From Devosia riboflavina (GTDB lineage Bacteria > Pseudomonadota > Alphaproteobacteria > Rhizobiales > Devosiaceae), in NCBI RefSeq assembly GCF_000743575.1, contig NZ_JQGC01000035.1, positions 1-64,000 on the forward strand: 64,000 nucleotides of DNA, written 5' to 3'. The notes below the pieces were generated by a model that was given only the letters and a program-made list of their open reading frames with translations, did no database searches and had not been told where the DNA came from. A program made the translations under genes and the position numbers. Below, piece after piece: positions 18,585 to 26,586 of the stretch. The first letter of the stretch is position 1. Each line of letters starts with the position of its first letter.

Positions 18585-20032
18585 GCCATCCAGTCTCCGA
18601 TGAGATAGTCGAGCGCGCGGTCGAAACGGATATGGGGCAGGACCACTTCGCCGTCGGCATTGGTTTCGAGCTTTTGCGGCGGGGTGAAGCGCAGGAAATT
18701 CAGCGCCACGGGCTGGCCATTCTCGAACAATGAATCCGGACGTTCCGGTAAGTCACCGGGAAACAAGGCGATTTCGGTTTTGCCGTCATAGGTCGTGCCG
18801 TCCAGTTCCTCGCCTGCCTGCGGCGTGCCGATCAGCGTGGGCAGGGTTTCGCCCTGCTCGCGGATCGTGCCTTCGCTGGTGGCGCGGATGGCGGCGATGG
18901 CAAGCGACTTGGTCTCGGCCCCGGCAAAACGTGCCCGCTTGCTGGCATTGCCGACGAGGCGATTGAGGATGGCTTCCAAACGATCGTGGCTTGTGTGGTG
19001 CACATGGTCCGCCTTGGTCGCGGCGAAGAGGATGCGATCAATGCGCCGGCTGAAGGGGCGAAGTAGGGGATTGGCTTCGCCCTGACGGAAACAAGCGAGG
19101 ACGGATGTCAGCGCCGTTTCAAGATCGGCGACGGCCGCGGGCCCGGTGTTCAATGCGCGCAAAGTATCCACTAGCACAACTTGCCGATCCAACCGAGCGA
19201 AGTGATCTCGAAAGAAGGGACGGATCACCTGGGCCTTGTAGGCCTCGTAGCGGTTTTCCAGCATGGCATAGAGGCTGTTGCCGCGGATTGGTTGGTTCGG
19301 GCGCGGTAGCGGCGCGAAAGTGAGTGCGGGCGAGCCTTCGAGGTCGCCGGGGAGCAGGAAGCGGCCGGGTGGCAGGGTGGAAAGCGCGCCATGCTCGCGG
19401 CTGCGACGGAGATAGGTCGTGAAGGCCGAAGCCAGGTGCTCGGCACTGAGGTCACTGGCGTCCTTGAGAACGTCCGTGCTGTCGAGCTCGGTAAGGAAAG
19501 TTGCTGCCTCGTCGGCATGGCCCGGCTGCCGCGCCCGCTCCAACGCTTCGGCGCTCCATTCGGCAAAGCTCTTGCCGAGCAGCGGCAGGTCGAGCAGCCA
19601 CTCGCCGGGATAATCGACGATATCGAGATTGAGCGTAGCGGGGCCCGAAAATCCGGCCCACCATTTCGCCGACTGGAATTTCAGCACGATGCGCAGTTGG
19701 GAAATGCGCCGCGTGCTTTCCGGCCAGGTCGCCGGCCTGCCGGTCAGCGCCGCCATATGCTGCTCATAGGCAAAGCGCGGAATGGTCGCGTCGGGATAGT
19801 CGGCCAGCTTCGCGCCAATGAACCGTCCCTCGGCCAGCGGCGAGAATCCGGGCAGGCGGCCTTGCGTAAGCAGATTGTGGATCAGCGACGTGATGAACAT
19901 GGTCTTGCCCGCCCGGCTCAGCCCGGTCACACCCAGCCGCAGGGTCGGCGTGAGAATGCCCGTGGCGCTGTCGGCAAGGTTCGAGAGGGCAATGCCCAGC
20001 TCGTCGGTGATGGTGGTGGGCGGTTGCGGCAA
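18581..20032 (-). CDS. ycjX: YcjX-family P-loop GTPase-like protein
   Basis: A 483-residue protein with the Walker-A-like loop GVTGLSRAGKTMFITSLIHNLL near residues 33-54 and the family signatures LDIVDYPGEWLLDLPLL and ILFAATKADHVHH (base-recognition NKxD-like). It is cytoplasmic and probably membrane-associated through YcjF. The start seems to be TTG at 20032, with GGGGA eight bases upstream; no in-frame ATG is available before the P-loop. Confidence 0.88.
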   Translation of the reverse strand: MPQPPTTITDELGIALSNLADSATGILTPTLRLGVTGLSRAGKTMFITSLIHNLLTQGRLPGFSPLAEGRFIGAKLADYPDATIPRFAYEQHMAALTGRPATWPESTRRISQLRIVLKFQSAKWWAGFSGPATLNLDIVDYPGEWLLDLPLLGKSFAEWSAEALERARQPGHADEAATFLTELDSTDVLKDASDLSAEHLASAFTTYLRRSREHGALSTLPPGRFLLPGDLEGSPALTFAPLPRPNQPIRGNSLYAMLENRYEAYKAQVIRPFFRDHFARLDRQVVLVDTLRALNTGPAAVADLETALTSVLACFRQGEANPLLRPFSRRIDRILFAATKADHVHHTSHDRLEAILNRLVGNASKRARFAGAETKSLAIAAIRATSEGTIREQGETLPTLIGTPQAGEELDGTTYDGKTEIALFPGDLPERPDSLFENGQPVALNFLRFTPPQKLETNADGEVVLPHIRFDRALDYLIGDWMA

Positions 20033-20092
20033 AACTCAATTCCCCATGCGTCCCTGCAAGTTAGGGACTGGGGTGCCTTTTGCAAGGGTGGA

Positions 20093-20112
20093 GGCGGCGT
20101 CCAAACGCCGCC
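20093..20112 (-). terminator. Hairpin downstream of metA
   Basis: GGCGGCGT and ACGCCGCC form an 8-bp stem with a four-base loop just after the metA stop codon. A U-run is lacking, so termination strength is uncertain. Confidence 0.4.
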
Positions 20113-20124
20113 CCGCAAACTCTA

Positions 20125-21033
20125 TTACTTACCAATCTCGCTGAGATCGTACGGCGTCGTCTGGTAGATCTCGTTGATCCAGTTCTGGAACAGCAGATGG
20201 GCATGGCTGCGCCAACGGTTCTCCGGCTCGACGCTCGTATCCCCATTCGGGAAGAGATTGACCGGCGGCGTGGTGTCGAGCCCGGCCTTGACGTCGCGCT
20301 CATATTCATCGGCCAGCGAGCGGTTGTCATATTCCAGATGGTTGAGGAAATAGACCGATTTTCCGGCCTTTTCGCCCAGCATGCAGAGACCGATATCGCT
20401 GTCCATCAACACCTCCAGGTCGTCACCGACGCTGGCGCGATCGATGTCGTTGTAGCGCGAGACCGGGATCATCGGGCTATCGGACATGCCGCGCAGGAAA
20501 GGCGAGCGCGGATTGACGATGCGATGGCGATAGACGCCAAACGCCTTCTCATCCATCCGGTAGCGCTTTACGCCGTGGAAATGGTGCAGAGCTGCCTGCG
20601 CGCCCCAGCAGATGAACATGGTGTGGTGCACATTGGTGCGGGTCCACGCCATGATCTCCAGCATTTCGTTCCAGTAGCGCACGTCCTCGAACGGGATATG
20701 GGCAATGGGCGCGCCAGTGACGATAAAGCCGTCGAACTTGCGCTCCTTCACCTCTTCCCAGGTCTGGTAGAAGGTTTTCAAATAGTCTTCGGATGTGTGC
20801 TTGGACTGGTGCTCGGTGATACGCACGAGGGAGAGATTGATCTGCAGCGGGGTGGCGCCGATCAGCCGCGAAAACTGCGTCTCGGTGCGCTCCTTGTTCG
20901 GCATCAGGTTGAGAAGGCCAAACTCGAGCGGACGGATGTCCTGCCGCGCGGCGCGGCTAGAATCCATGACATTGACGCCCTCGTCTTCGAGGGTTTTGCG
21001 GGCAGGCAGATTGTCGGGAATACGAATAGGCAT
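20125..21033 (-). CDS. metA: Homoserine O-acyltransferase (MetA family)
   Basis: A 302-residue enzyme that activates homoserine for methionine synthesis. It aligns without gaps to E. coli MetA over the first 150 residues. The nucleophile is Cys142 in MFICWGAQAALHH, and His232/Glu234 in NHLEYD complete the catalytic set. Residue 111, which is Gly in succinyl-specific E. coli MetA and Glu in acetyl-specific enzymes, is Ala here (GAPIAHIPF), so acyl-CoA preference cannot be assigned from that site. ATG 21033 is the start. The gene lies 67 bp after an ATPase gene and may share its promoter. Confidence 0.93.
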   Translation of the reverse strand: MPIRIPDNLPARKTLEDEGVNVMDSSRAARQDIRPLEFGLLNLMPNKERTETQFSRLIGATPLQINLSLVRITEHQSKHTSEDYLKTFYQTWEEVKERKFDGFIVTGAPIAHIPFEDVRYWNEMLEIMAWTRTNVHHTMFICWGAQAALHHFHGVKRYRMDEKAFGVYRHRIVNPRSPFLRGMSDSPMIPVSRYNDIDRASVGDDLEVLMDSDIGLCMLGEKAGKSVYFLNHLEYDNRSLADEYERDVKAGLDTTPPVNLFPNGDTSVEPENRWRSHAHLLFQNWINEIYQTTPYDLSEIGK

Positions 21034-21100
21034 ATGAGCCTCTGAACGGTCAGGAAAAGCGGAATTTTTAGGCGTCTGGCGCGTCCCCGCGGGGCACGCG

Positions 21101-21967
21101 CTAACGCATTCGCTTTTCGATGGCTGCGGCGACGAGATCGACGAATTCGTCGCCATCGCGCACCATGGCCAGGTCCGAAGCCTCGACGGTGTAGCCAAAA
21201 TTGTCGGCCAGCGCCTGATAGCGCGGCAGGCGATTGTGCAGCAGCGCCTCAAAACCCCAAGCGCCAAACTGTGCCGGGTCGATGTCGTTGTCTTGGCTGA
21301 TATTGTTCATCGCTTTGAATTCGGCCCACTTTTCGACGAGGAAGGCCGGCCGGTAATACATCGGCTTGGGGCTCTCCTTGAACCGGCGCACCAATTCGGC
21401 GGCGTCCTTGTCGGTGCCGCGAATATAGAGCAGCAGCGTGTTTTCAGCGAGGGTCTTCACCACCGGATCATTGGCATCGTCGTGGTCGATGACTTCGATC
21501 AGCGAACCACCCGTGTCAGCGATGAAATCATCATAGCCATAGAGCGCCTTGGCGCGGTCGACGAAGTGCGGCACATCGAGCAGGGCAGAAATTTCCGCCA
21601 CGCGATGCTGCTCTTGCCGGCGCTGATATTCGGCAAGCGGCAGGCCGCCCTTTTGCGGGTCGCCTGGCGTGCCGAGATAGCTCGATAGCGGGTCGAGATT
21701 GTCAAACGTGATGTTGGACGAGATGTAGATGGAGTCCGAGCGCAACAGTTGCGCCAGGAATGGCACCTTCATGGCCTCGGCTTTGAAATTGTCGACGATG
21801 TACTCGCCCATGTGGCGCGTGCCGATGCGATAGTCGACCGAATAGTGAAACCAGCGGTTTTTGCGTAAAAGGTTCGACAGCCGCGTCTTGCCCACGCCAG
21901 CCATGCCAAAAACCGTCACGGCACGGCGCGGCGCTTTGATGAACTGGTCGGGCGTTTCAAACAGCAT
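21101..21967 (-). CDS. P-loop ATPase of unknown function upstream of metA
   Basis: A 288-residue protein with the Walker A motif VFGMAGVGKTRLSNLL close to the N-terminus and a likely Walker-B-like strand in NTLLLYIRGTD. The remaining sequence is rich in aromatic and charged residues (YYRPAFLVEKWAEFKAMN). ATG 21967 is preceded by GAGAAG at good spacing. It may be a small-molecule or nucleotide kinase-like protein; substrate unknown. It is upstream of and co-oriented with metA. Confidence 0.7.
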   Translation of the reverse strand: MLFETPDQFIKAPRRAVTVFGMAGVGKTRLSNLLRKNRWFHYSVDYRIGTRHMGEYIVDNFKAEAMKVPFLAQLLRSDSIYISSNITFDNLDPLSSYLGTPGDPQKGGLPLAEYQRRQEQHRVAEISALLDVPHFVDRAKALYGYDDFIADTGGSLIEVIDHDDANDPVVKTLAENTLLLYIRGTDKDAAELVRRFKESPKPMYYRPAFLVEKWAEFKAMNNISQDNDIDPAQFGAWGFEALLHNRLPRYQALADNFGYTVEASDLAMVRDGDEFVDLVAAAIEKRMR

Positions 21968-21999
21968 TTTTTGGCTTCTCAAGTCGGGCAGGCTTTAGA

Positions 22000-22016
22000 G
22001 CAATACCCGTTATTGC
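22000..22016 (-). promoter_or_regulatory. Small hairpin in the leader of the ATPase-metA genes
   Basis: GCAATA and TATTGC pair around a 5-base loop, 33 bp before the ATPase start. It was checked as a possible SAM-II riboswitch; the conserved pseudoknot sequences were not found. Confidence 0.3.
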
Positions 22017-22080
22017 ACAAGGTTGTGCAGGTATTTACGGCCTTTCCAGACCCTTCCTTGCTCTCGGCCCCGCACTGCGC

Positions 22081-22167
22081 TGCCCTCGGGCTCGACCCGA
22101 GGGCCACTTCCCAGTGGCACAATGCTGAGTGGCTCCCCTAGAGGCCCTCGGGTCGAGCCCGAGGGCA
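22081..22167. repeat. Nested palindromic (BIME-like) element
   Basis: Two arms, GCCCTCGGG-CTCGA-CCCGAGGGC (22082-22104) and its inverted form (22144-22166), each form a 9-bp hairpin and together a 25-bp near-perfect inverted repeat. Between them sits another hairpin, GCCACT-TCCC-AGTGGC (22103-22118). No transposase is associated. It lies in the 403-bp divergent region between the ATPase gene and flgE, which otherwise holds only promoters. Confidence 0.85.
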
Positions 22168-22301
22168 GCACGGTGGAATTTGCGATAACCGGGCCCAAGG
22201 CGGCATTTTTTGCCATACGCCCCATCCTTTTCTGCCGGTCGGCAGGGTGGAGCAGACGCTACAGAGTCAAAAAGACAAGTTAATTCATATGGTTAACAAG
22301 T

Positions 22302-22317
22302 TGGCATTGCCCTTGCA
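22302..22317 (+). promoter_or_regulatory. Sigma-54-type promoter of flgE
   Basis: TGGCATTGCCCTTGCA matches TGGCAY-N5-TTGCA with correct GG-to-GC spacing. Transcription would begin near 22328, about 43 bases before the flgE start codon. Confidence 0.8.
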
Positions 22318-22370
22318 TTGCCTGGAGCAAACAGGCGCTTGCCTCGTCTTTTGGGGAACTGGAGTTTTAA

Positions 22371-24497
22371 ATGGGTATTTTTGGCGCTCTTCAAAGTGCG
22401 GTTTCTGGCCTCAAGGCTCAGTCGCATGCCATGGAGAACATTTCGGGCAATATCGCCAATTCGCAGACGATTGGCTACAAGCGTATCGACACCAGCTTCG
22501 TCGACATGATCCCCGACGCGCCCGTCAAGCAGCAGATTGCTGGCGCGGTCTCCTCCTATTCGCGCTCGATGAACACGCTGCGCGGCGACATCCAGAATGC
22601 CGACACTGAAACCTACATGGCCCTCAACGGCAATGGTTTCTTCGTGACGGAAAAGGGCGATGGCTCGGGCGGCACCTTCTACACCCGCCGCGGTGACTTC
22701 GACATCGACCGCAATGGCTATCTCGTCAATGGCGCAGGTTACCGCCTGACCGGCCTTGGCATGAGCAACGGCGTGGTGACCGGTTCGGTCGCTGAAGCCG
22801 TCAAGATCGACAATTCGTTCCTGCCGGCCAAGCGCTCGACCACCATCAACTACCAGCTCAACCTGCCGCAGAGCCCGAAGACGGCCTCCTACGTCTCGAC
22901 CACTCCGGGCAGCGAACTGCTGAAGCCCTGGAGCTATTCGGGCGACGTACAGGGCTCGCCGGTTGCTCCGAAGGTGATTGGCCCGGCCGCGGGTGCCCCG
23001 ACGACGATCCCGGCCTATGGCTACGGCAATATTGTCGATGGCACAGCTTTGGCGTCCACCATCCTGGGTGACAACAATACCGTCACCGTCACCATTGGCG
23101 CCAACCCGCCGTTCAATCTGGTCTTCGATACCGATGGTACCGTTGGTGGTGCCAACGTCGATGCGACCGGCGATATTGCAACGACCCTCGCCAACATGCA
23201 GGCGGCGATTCAGGCCTCCCCCGGTGGTGCTGGCGCCGTTGTCGGTATCAAGGACGGCCGAGTGTTCGTGCAGCTTGGCGCTGCGAGCACCGACTCGCTG
23301 ACCCTTGGCTCTGCCCCGGCAGGTCTCCTCGGGCTCGCCTCCGCTACGACGCCGGTCACCGCGGGCAACGTCACGTCGGCCAACATGCCGGCAGACTTGC
23401 TGTTCACCACCAATGGTCAGCAGCTTGAAATCACCGTCGGCAGCGTCACCCGCAAGTATCTCATCGATACGAAGGGTACGCTGACTGCCGGTTCCGGTGT
23501 CGTGAAGGTGGATGGCACTGGCTCCCTCAAGGAAATGCTCGACGTCATTCAGGCTGACCTGCGCGCCAACGGCGGCGCTGGTGCCAGCGGCGCCACCGTT
23601 TCCTGGGATGCCACCAACGATCTCGTCGTCGACTTCCCAGGCAACTACCGCTCGGACGTGACGATTGCCGGTTCAGCAGCCAACACCGTCGGCCTCAACC
23701 AGACCGTAACGGCTTCGACCGGTACGCTCTCCACCGTCTCAGCCGCCAACGCAGAACTCTTCGTCAAGGAATCCATCTCCGGCGGCGGCATCACCGTCTA
23801 CTCGCAGACTGGCGAGCCGGTGAACGTGCAGATGCGTTGGGCCAAGGTTTCCGACGATGCCGGCATCGCGACCTGGAGCCTCTTCTACGCTTCGGACTCC
23901 GCACCCGGTTCGGCCAATGCCTGGACGAAGATGGCCGATTACACCTTCGACCAGGGCGTGCTCTCGGGCATCGCCGGCGGGTCGGGTGTCACCGTCAGCG
24001 GCACCGAGCGCCTCAACATCGCGAACCTCTCGATCAACGGTCGCAGCTTCGGCTCCATCACCGTCGATCACGGCCTCAAGGGCATGACCCAGTTTGCCGA
24101 CAATTCCGGCATGGCCACCACCACCCAGCTCAAGCAGGATGGTTATGGCGCCGGTGAGTTCATCTCGGTTGGTATTTCCGACGAAGGCCAGGTGATCGCC
24201 TCCTACACCAATGGCGAAACCCGCGCCGTGGCTCAGATCATCACCGCCAGCTTCTCCAATCCCAATGCCCTCAAGCGCGGCGACGGCGGTGCCTACACGG
24301 CCACCACCGAATCCGGCGAAGCCATCATCAACCAGTCGGGCGAAGGCATCGTGGGCTCTTCCACCGAAGCCTCCAACACTGACATCTCGGAAGAATTCAC
24401 CAAGCTGATCGTCACCCAGCAGGCCTACTCGGCCAATACCAAGATCGTGACCGCAGCCGACGAGATGCTTCAGGAAGCTCTCAACATGATCCGCTGA
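22371..24497 (+). CDS. flgE: Flagellar hook protein FlgE
   Basis: A 708-residue hook subunit, longer than the roughly 400-600 residues common in the family. The N-terminal rod/hook motif MGIFGALQSAVSGLKAQSHAMENISGNIANSQTIGYK is split over the first 38 residues, and the C-terminal D0 helix TQQAYSANTKIVTAADEMLQEAL is typical. The central 190-460 region carries Gly/Ala/Thr-rich beta modules (for example DNNTVTVTIG and TNGQQLEITVG followed by a helix such as TLANMQAAIQ), which explains the length. It is first in flgE-flgK-flgL and preceded by the sigma-54-type promoter. Exported by the flagellar type III system. Confidence 0.95.
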   Translation: MGIFGALQSAVSGLKAQSHAMENISGNIANSQTIGYKRIDTSFVDMIPDAPVKQQIAGAVSSYSRSMNTLRGDIQNADTETYMALNGNGFFVTEKGDGSGGTFYTRRGDFDIDRNGYLVNGAGYRLTGLGMSNGVVTGSVAEAVKIDNSFLPAKRSTTINYQLNLPQSPKTASYVSTTPGSELLKPWSYSGDVQGSPVAPKVIGPAAGAPTTIPAYGYGNIVDGTALASTILGDNNTVTVTIGANPPFNLVFDTDGTVGGANVDATGDIATTLANMQAAIQASPGGAGAVVGIKDGRVFVQLGAASTDSLTLGSAPAGLLGLASATTPVTAGNVTSANMPADLLFTTNGQQLEITVGSVTRKYLIDTKGTLTAGSGVVKVDGTGSLKEMLDVIQADLRANGGAGASGATVSWDATNDLVVDFPGNYRSDVTIAGSAANTVGLNQTVTASTGTLSTVSAANAELFVKESISGGGITVYSQTGEPVNVQMRWAKVSDDAGIATWSLFYASDSAPGSANAWTKMADYTFDQGVLSGIAGGSGVTVSGTERLNIANLSINGRSFGSITVDHGLKGMTQFADNSGMATTTQLKQDGYGAGEFISVGISDEGQVIASYTNGETRAVAQIITASFSNPNALKRGDGGAYTATTESGEAIINQSGEGIVGSSTEASNTDISEEFTKLIVTQQAYSANTKIVTAADEMLQEALNMIR

Positions 24498-24712
24498 GGT
24501 CTGCCAATGCTTTTGGAATGCGGCACATCTTCCTACCGGCCTTTCGGGCTGTCTGGCCGGTTAATGCCCTGCCCGGGCGGGGAGAACCGCAGCATTCCCT
24601 TTTTATCCATGGTCCCCGCGCATGCGCCGGGACTCGCCATTTCTCAGATTCGCCGTGTCTTCGGCCTGGCCACTAGTGCCTTGCAGAGGTTCGGCGCCAA
24701 AGGAGACCCGCT

Positions 24713-26575
24713 ATGGGTTTGACGGTTGCAATCGGGAATGCGCTTTCCGGCCTCAAGGCCAGCCAAACGGCGCTGGAAGTCATTTCCCGCAATATCTCGA
24801 ATGCCGGTACCCCCGGCTATCACAAGCAGACGCTCAACGTCGTCGAAGTCGGTCGCGGTGACAATTCCTACGTCCGCGCCGGCAATGTCGACCGCGCCTT
24901 CGACTCCATCCTGCAGAATTACTACACCAAGCAGGTGCCGGAGACCGCTTACTCGGTGACGCGCGGCACCTTCCTCGATCGCATGCAGACCGCGCTCGGC
25001 AAGCCTGGCAGTGCCGGTTCGCTCGACACCATGCTGGGCAAGTTGCAGACCTCGCTCGATGCCCTCGGCACGAGCCCGGACAATTATGCGACGCGCGCCG
25101 ATGTGGTGACCAAGGCCACCGACATGGCCAATACGCTGAACCGTCTCTCGCAAGAAGTGCAGGCAATGCGCCGCGAGACCGAGACGCGCATGGCTTCCAC
25201 GGTCGACCAGGTCAATTCCATGCTCACCTCGCTGCGCGATGTGAACCTGGTGCTGGCCGACTATGGCGTGGACCAGAACACCCGCAATAGTCTCCTCGAC
25301 CAGCGCGACCGCCTGGTGTCGGGCCTGTCGGAAACCATGGACCTGCGGGTCGACTACAATCCCGACGGCACCGTTCGCCTCGCGACGCGCTCCGGCGCTG
25401 CCCTTCTCGACGTAAAGCCCTCGCTGCTCGTCTTCGAACAGGCTGGTTCGCTCACCCCGACCACCGAATTCAACATAGACGACAGCAAGAACGGCGTCGG
25501 CAAGCTCATCATCGAGACGCCGAACGGCACCCGCATTGACCTCGTCAAGGACGGCGCGATCCGTTCGGGTTCGCTCGGCGCCCTTATCGAACTGCGCGAT
25601 ACGACCCTGCAGGACGCCCAGCGCCAGCTCGACGATATCGCGGCGAGCCTCGCGCAGGTCTTCTCGTCGGTGCAGGAGCCCGGCACGGCTGTTGCCGGTC
25701 CGCCGTCGGGCTTCGATATGGATCTCAGCAAGCTCCAGGATGGCGACGATTTCACCATCAAGTACCGCGGCAATGACGGCGTCGAACGCACGGCCAAGGT
25801 CGTCCGCGTCGACGATCCGGCAAAGCTGCCGCTGACCAGCCCCGACAGTTTCGGCAATCAGGTCGTCGGCGTACGCTTTGCCGGCAATGGTCCCGCCGGC
25901 AGCGTCGACATGTCCTACATCACGAGCGTGCTCAATTCCTCGCTGACCGTCGGCCCGACCTTCTCGGGTACCGGTTCGACGCTGGAAGTGCGCGCCAACG
26001 GCAATGGCACGCCGATCAACGCCTCGACCCGCTGGACGGCCACGGACCTGCAGGGCGGCCAGCTCGCCATGCCGCTCTTCCTCGATGCCGAGGGCAAGCC
26101 CTTCACCAATTCACTGGCGGGGCAGGGGCAGCGTCTCGGCTTTGCCGGTCGCATCACCATCAATCCTGCTGTCGTTGCCGACAACACGCTGCTGGTCAAC
26201 TACAACGCGACCACGGCTTCGGGCGACAACAAGCGCGTCGACTATATCGCCGAGCAGTTCAACAACATGCGGTTCGGGTCGAACTCGCAGGTTGGTGCCA
26301 AGAATGGCGGCTTCCGCCTCTCCGGCTCACTGACCGACATGGTCTCGCAGGTGATGGAATATCAGGGCAGCTCTATCCAGACCGCCCTGTCTGCCAGCGA
26401 GACCAATAGCCAGACACTCGATGCCATCACTTCGCGCATGGAAGAGAGCTACGGCGTCGACATCAACGAGGAAGTGGCCCGGCTGATGGAGTTGCAAAAC
26501 GCCTATGCCGCCAATGCCCGCGTTGCCTCGGTCGTGCAGGAACTGCTCGACACACTCATGCAGTCGTTCACGTAA
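24713..26575 (+). CDS. flgK: Hook-filament junction protein FlgK
   Basis: A 620-residue hook-associated protein 1. The N-terminus MGLTVAIGNALSGLKASQTA and SRNISNAGTPGYHKQ, and the C-terminal SVDINEE-like helix (YGVDINEEVARLMELQNAYAANARV, shown in part), are the paired D0/D1 helices. Start ATG 24713 follows AAAGGAG. The 215-bp gap after flgE holds no gene or clear promoter, so it is probably co-transcribed. FlgK caps the hook and receives the filament together with FlgL. Confidence 0.95.
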   Translation: MGLTVAIGNALSGLKASQTALEVISRNISNAGTPGYHKQTLNVVEVGRGDNSYVRAGNVDRAFDSILQNYYTKQVPETAYSVTRGTFLDRMQTALGKPGSAGSLDTMLGKLQTSLDALGTSPDNYATRADVVTKATDMANTLNRLSQEVQAMRRETETRMASTVDQVNSMLTSLRDVNLVLADYGVDQNTRNSLLDQRDRLVSGLSETMDLRVDYNPDGTVRLATRSGAALLDVKPSLLVFEQAGSLTPTTEFNIDDSKNGVGKLIIETPNGTRIDLVKDGAIRSGSLGALIELRDTTLQDAQRQLDDIAASLAQVFSSVQEPGTAVAGPPSGFDMDLSKLQDGDDFTIKYRGNDGVERTAKVVRVDDPAKLPLTSPDSFGNQVVGVRFAGNGPAGSVDMSYITSVLNSSLTVGPTFSGTGSTLEVRANGNGTPINASTRWTATDLQGGQLAMPLFLDAEGKPFTNSLAGQGQRLGFAGRITINPAVVADNTLLVNYNATTASGDNKRVDYIAEQFNNMRFGSNSQVGAKNGGFRLSGSLTDMVSQVMEYQGSSIQTALSASETNSQTLDAITSRMEESYGVDINEEVARLMELQNAYAANARVASVVQELLDTLMQSFT

Positions 26576-26586
26576 AGGCGTTCGTC

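Noticed and set aside
21034..21100. SAM-II riboswitch before metA
   Set aside because: The 67-bp gap lacks the conserved SAM-II pseudoknot bases. A GC-rich hairpin is present but unspecific.
22279..22295. CtrA box upstream of flgE
   Set aside because: The two TTAA elements are nine bases apart.
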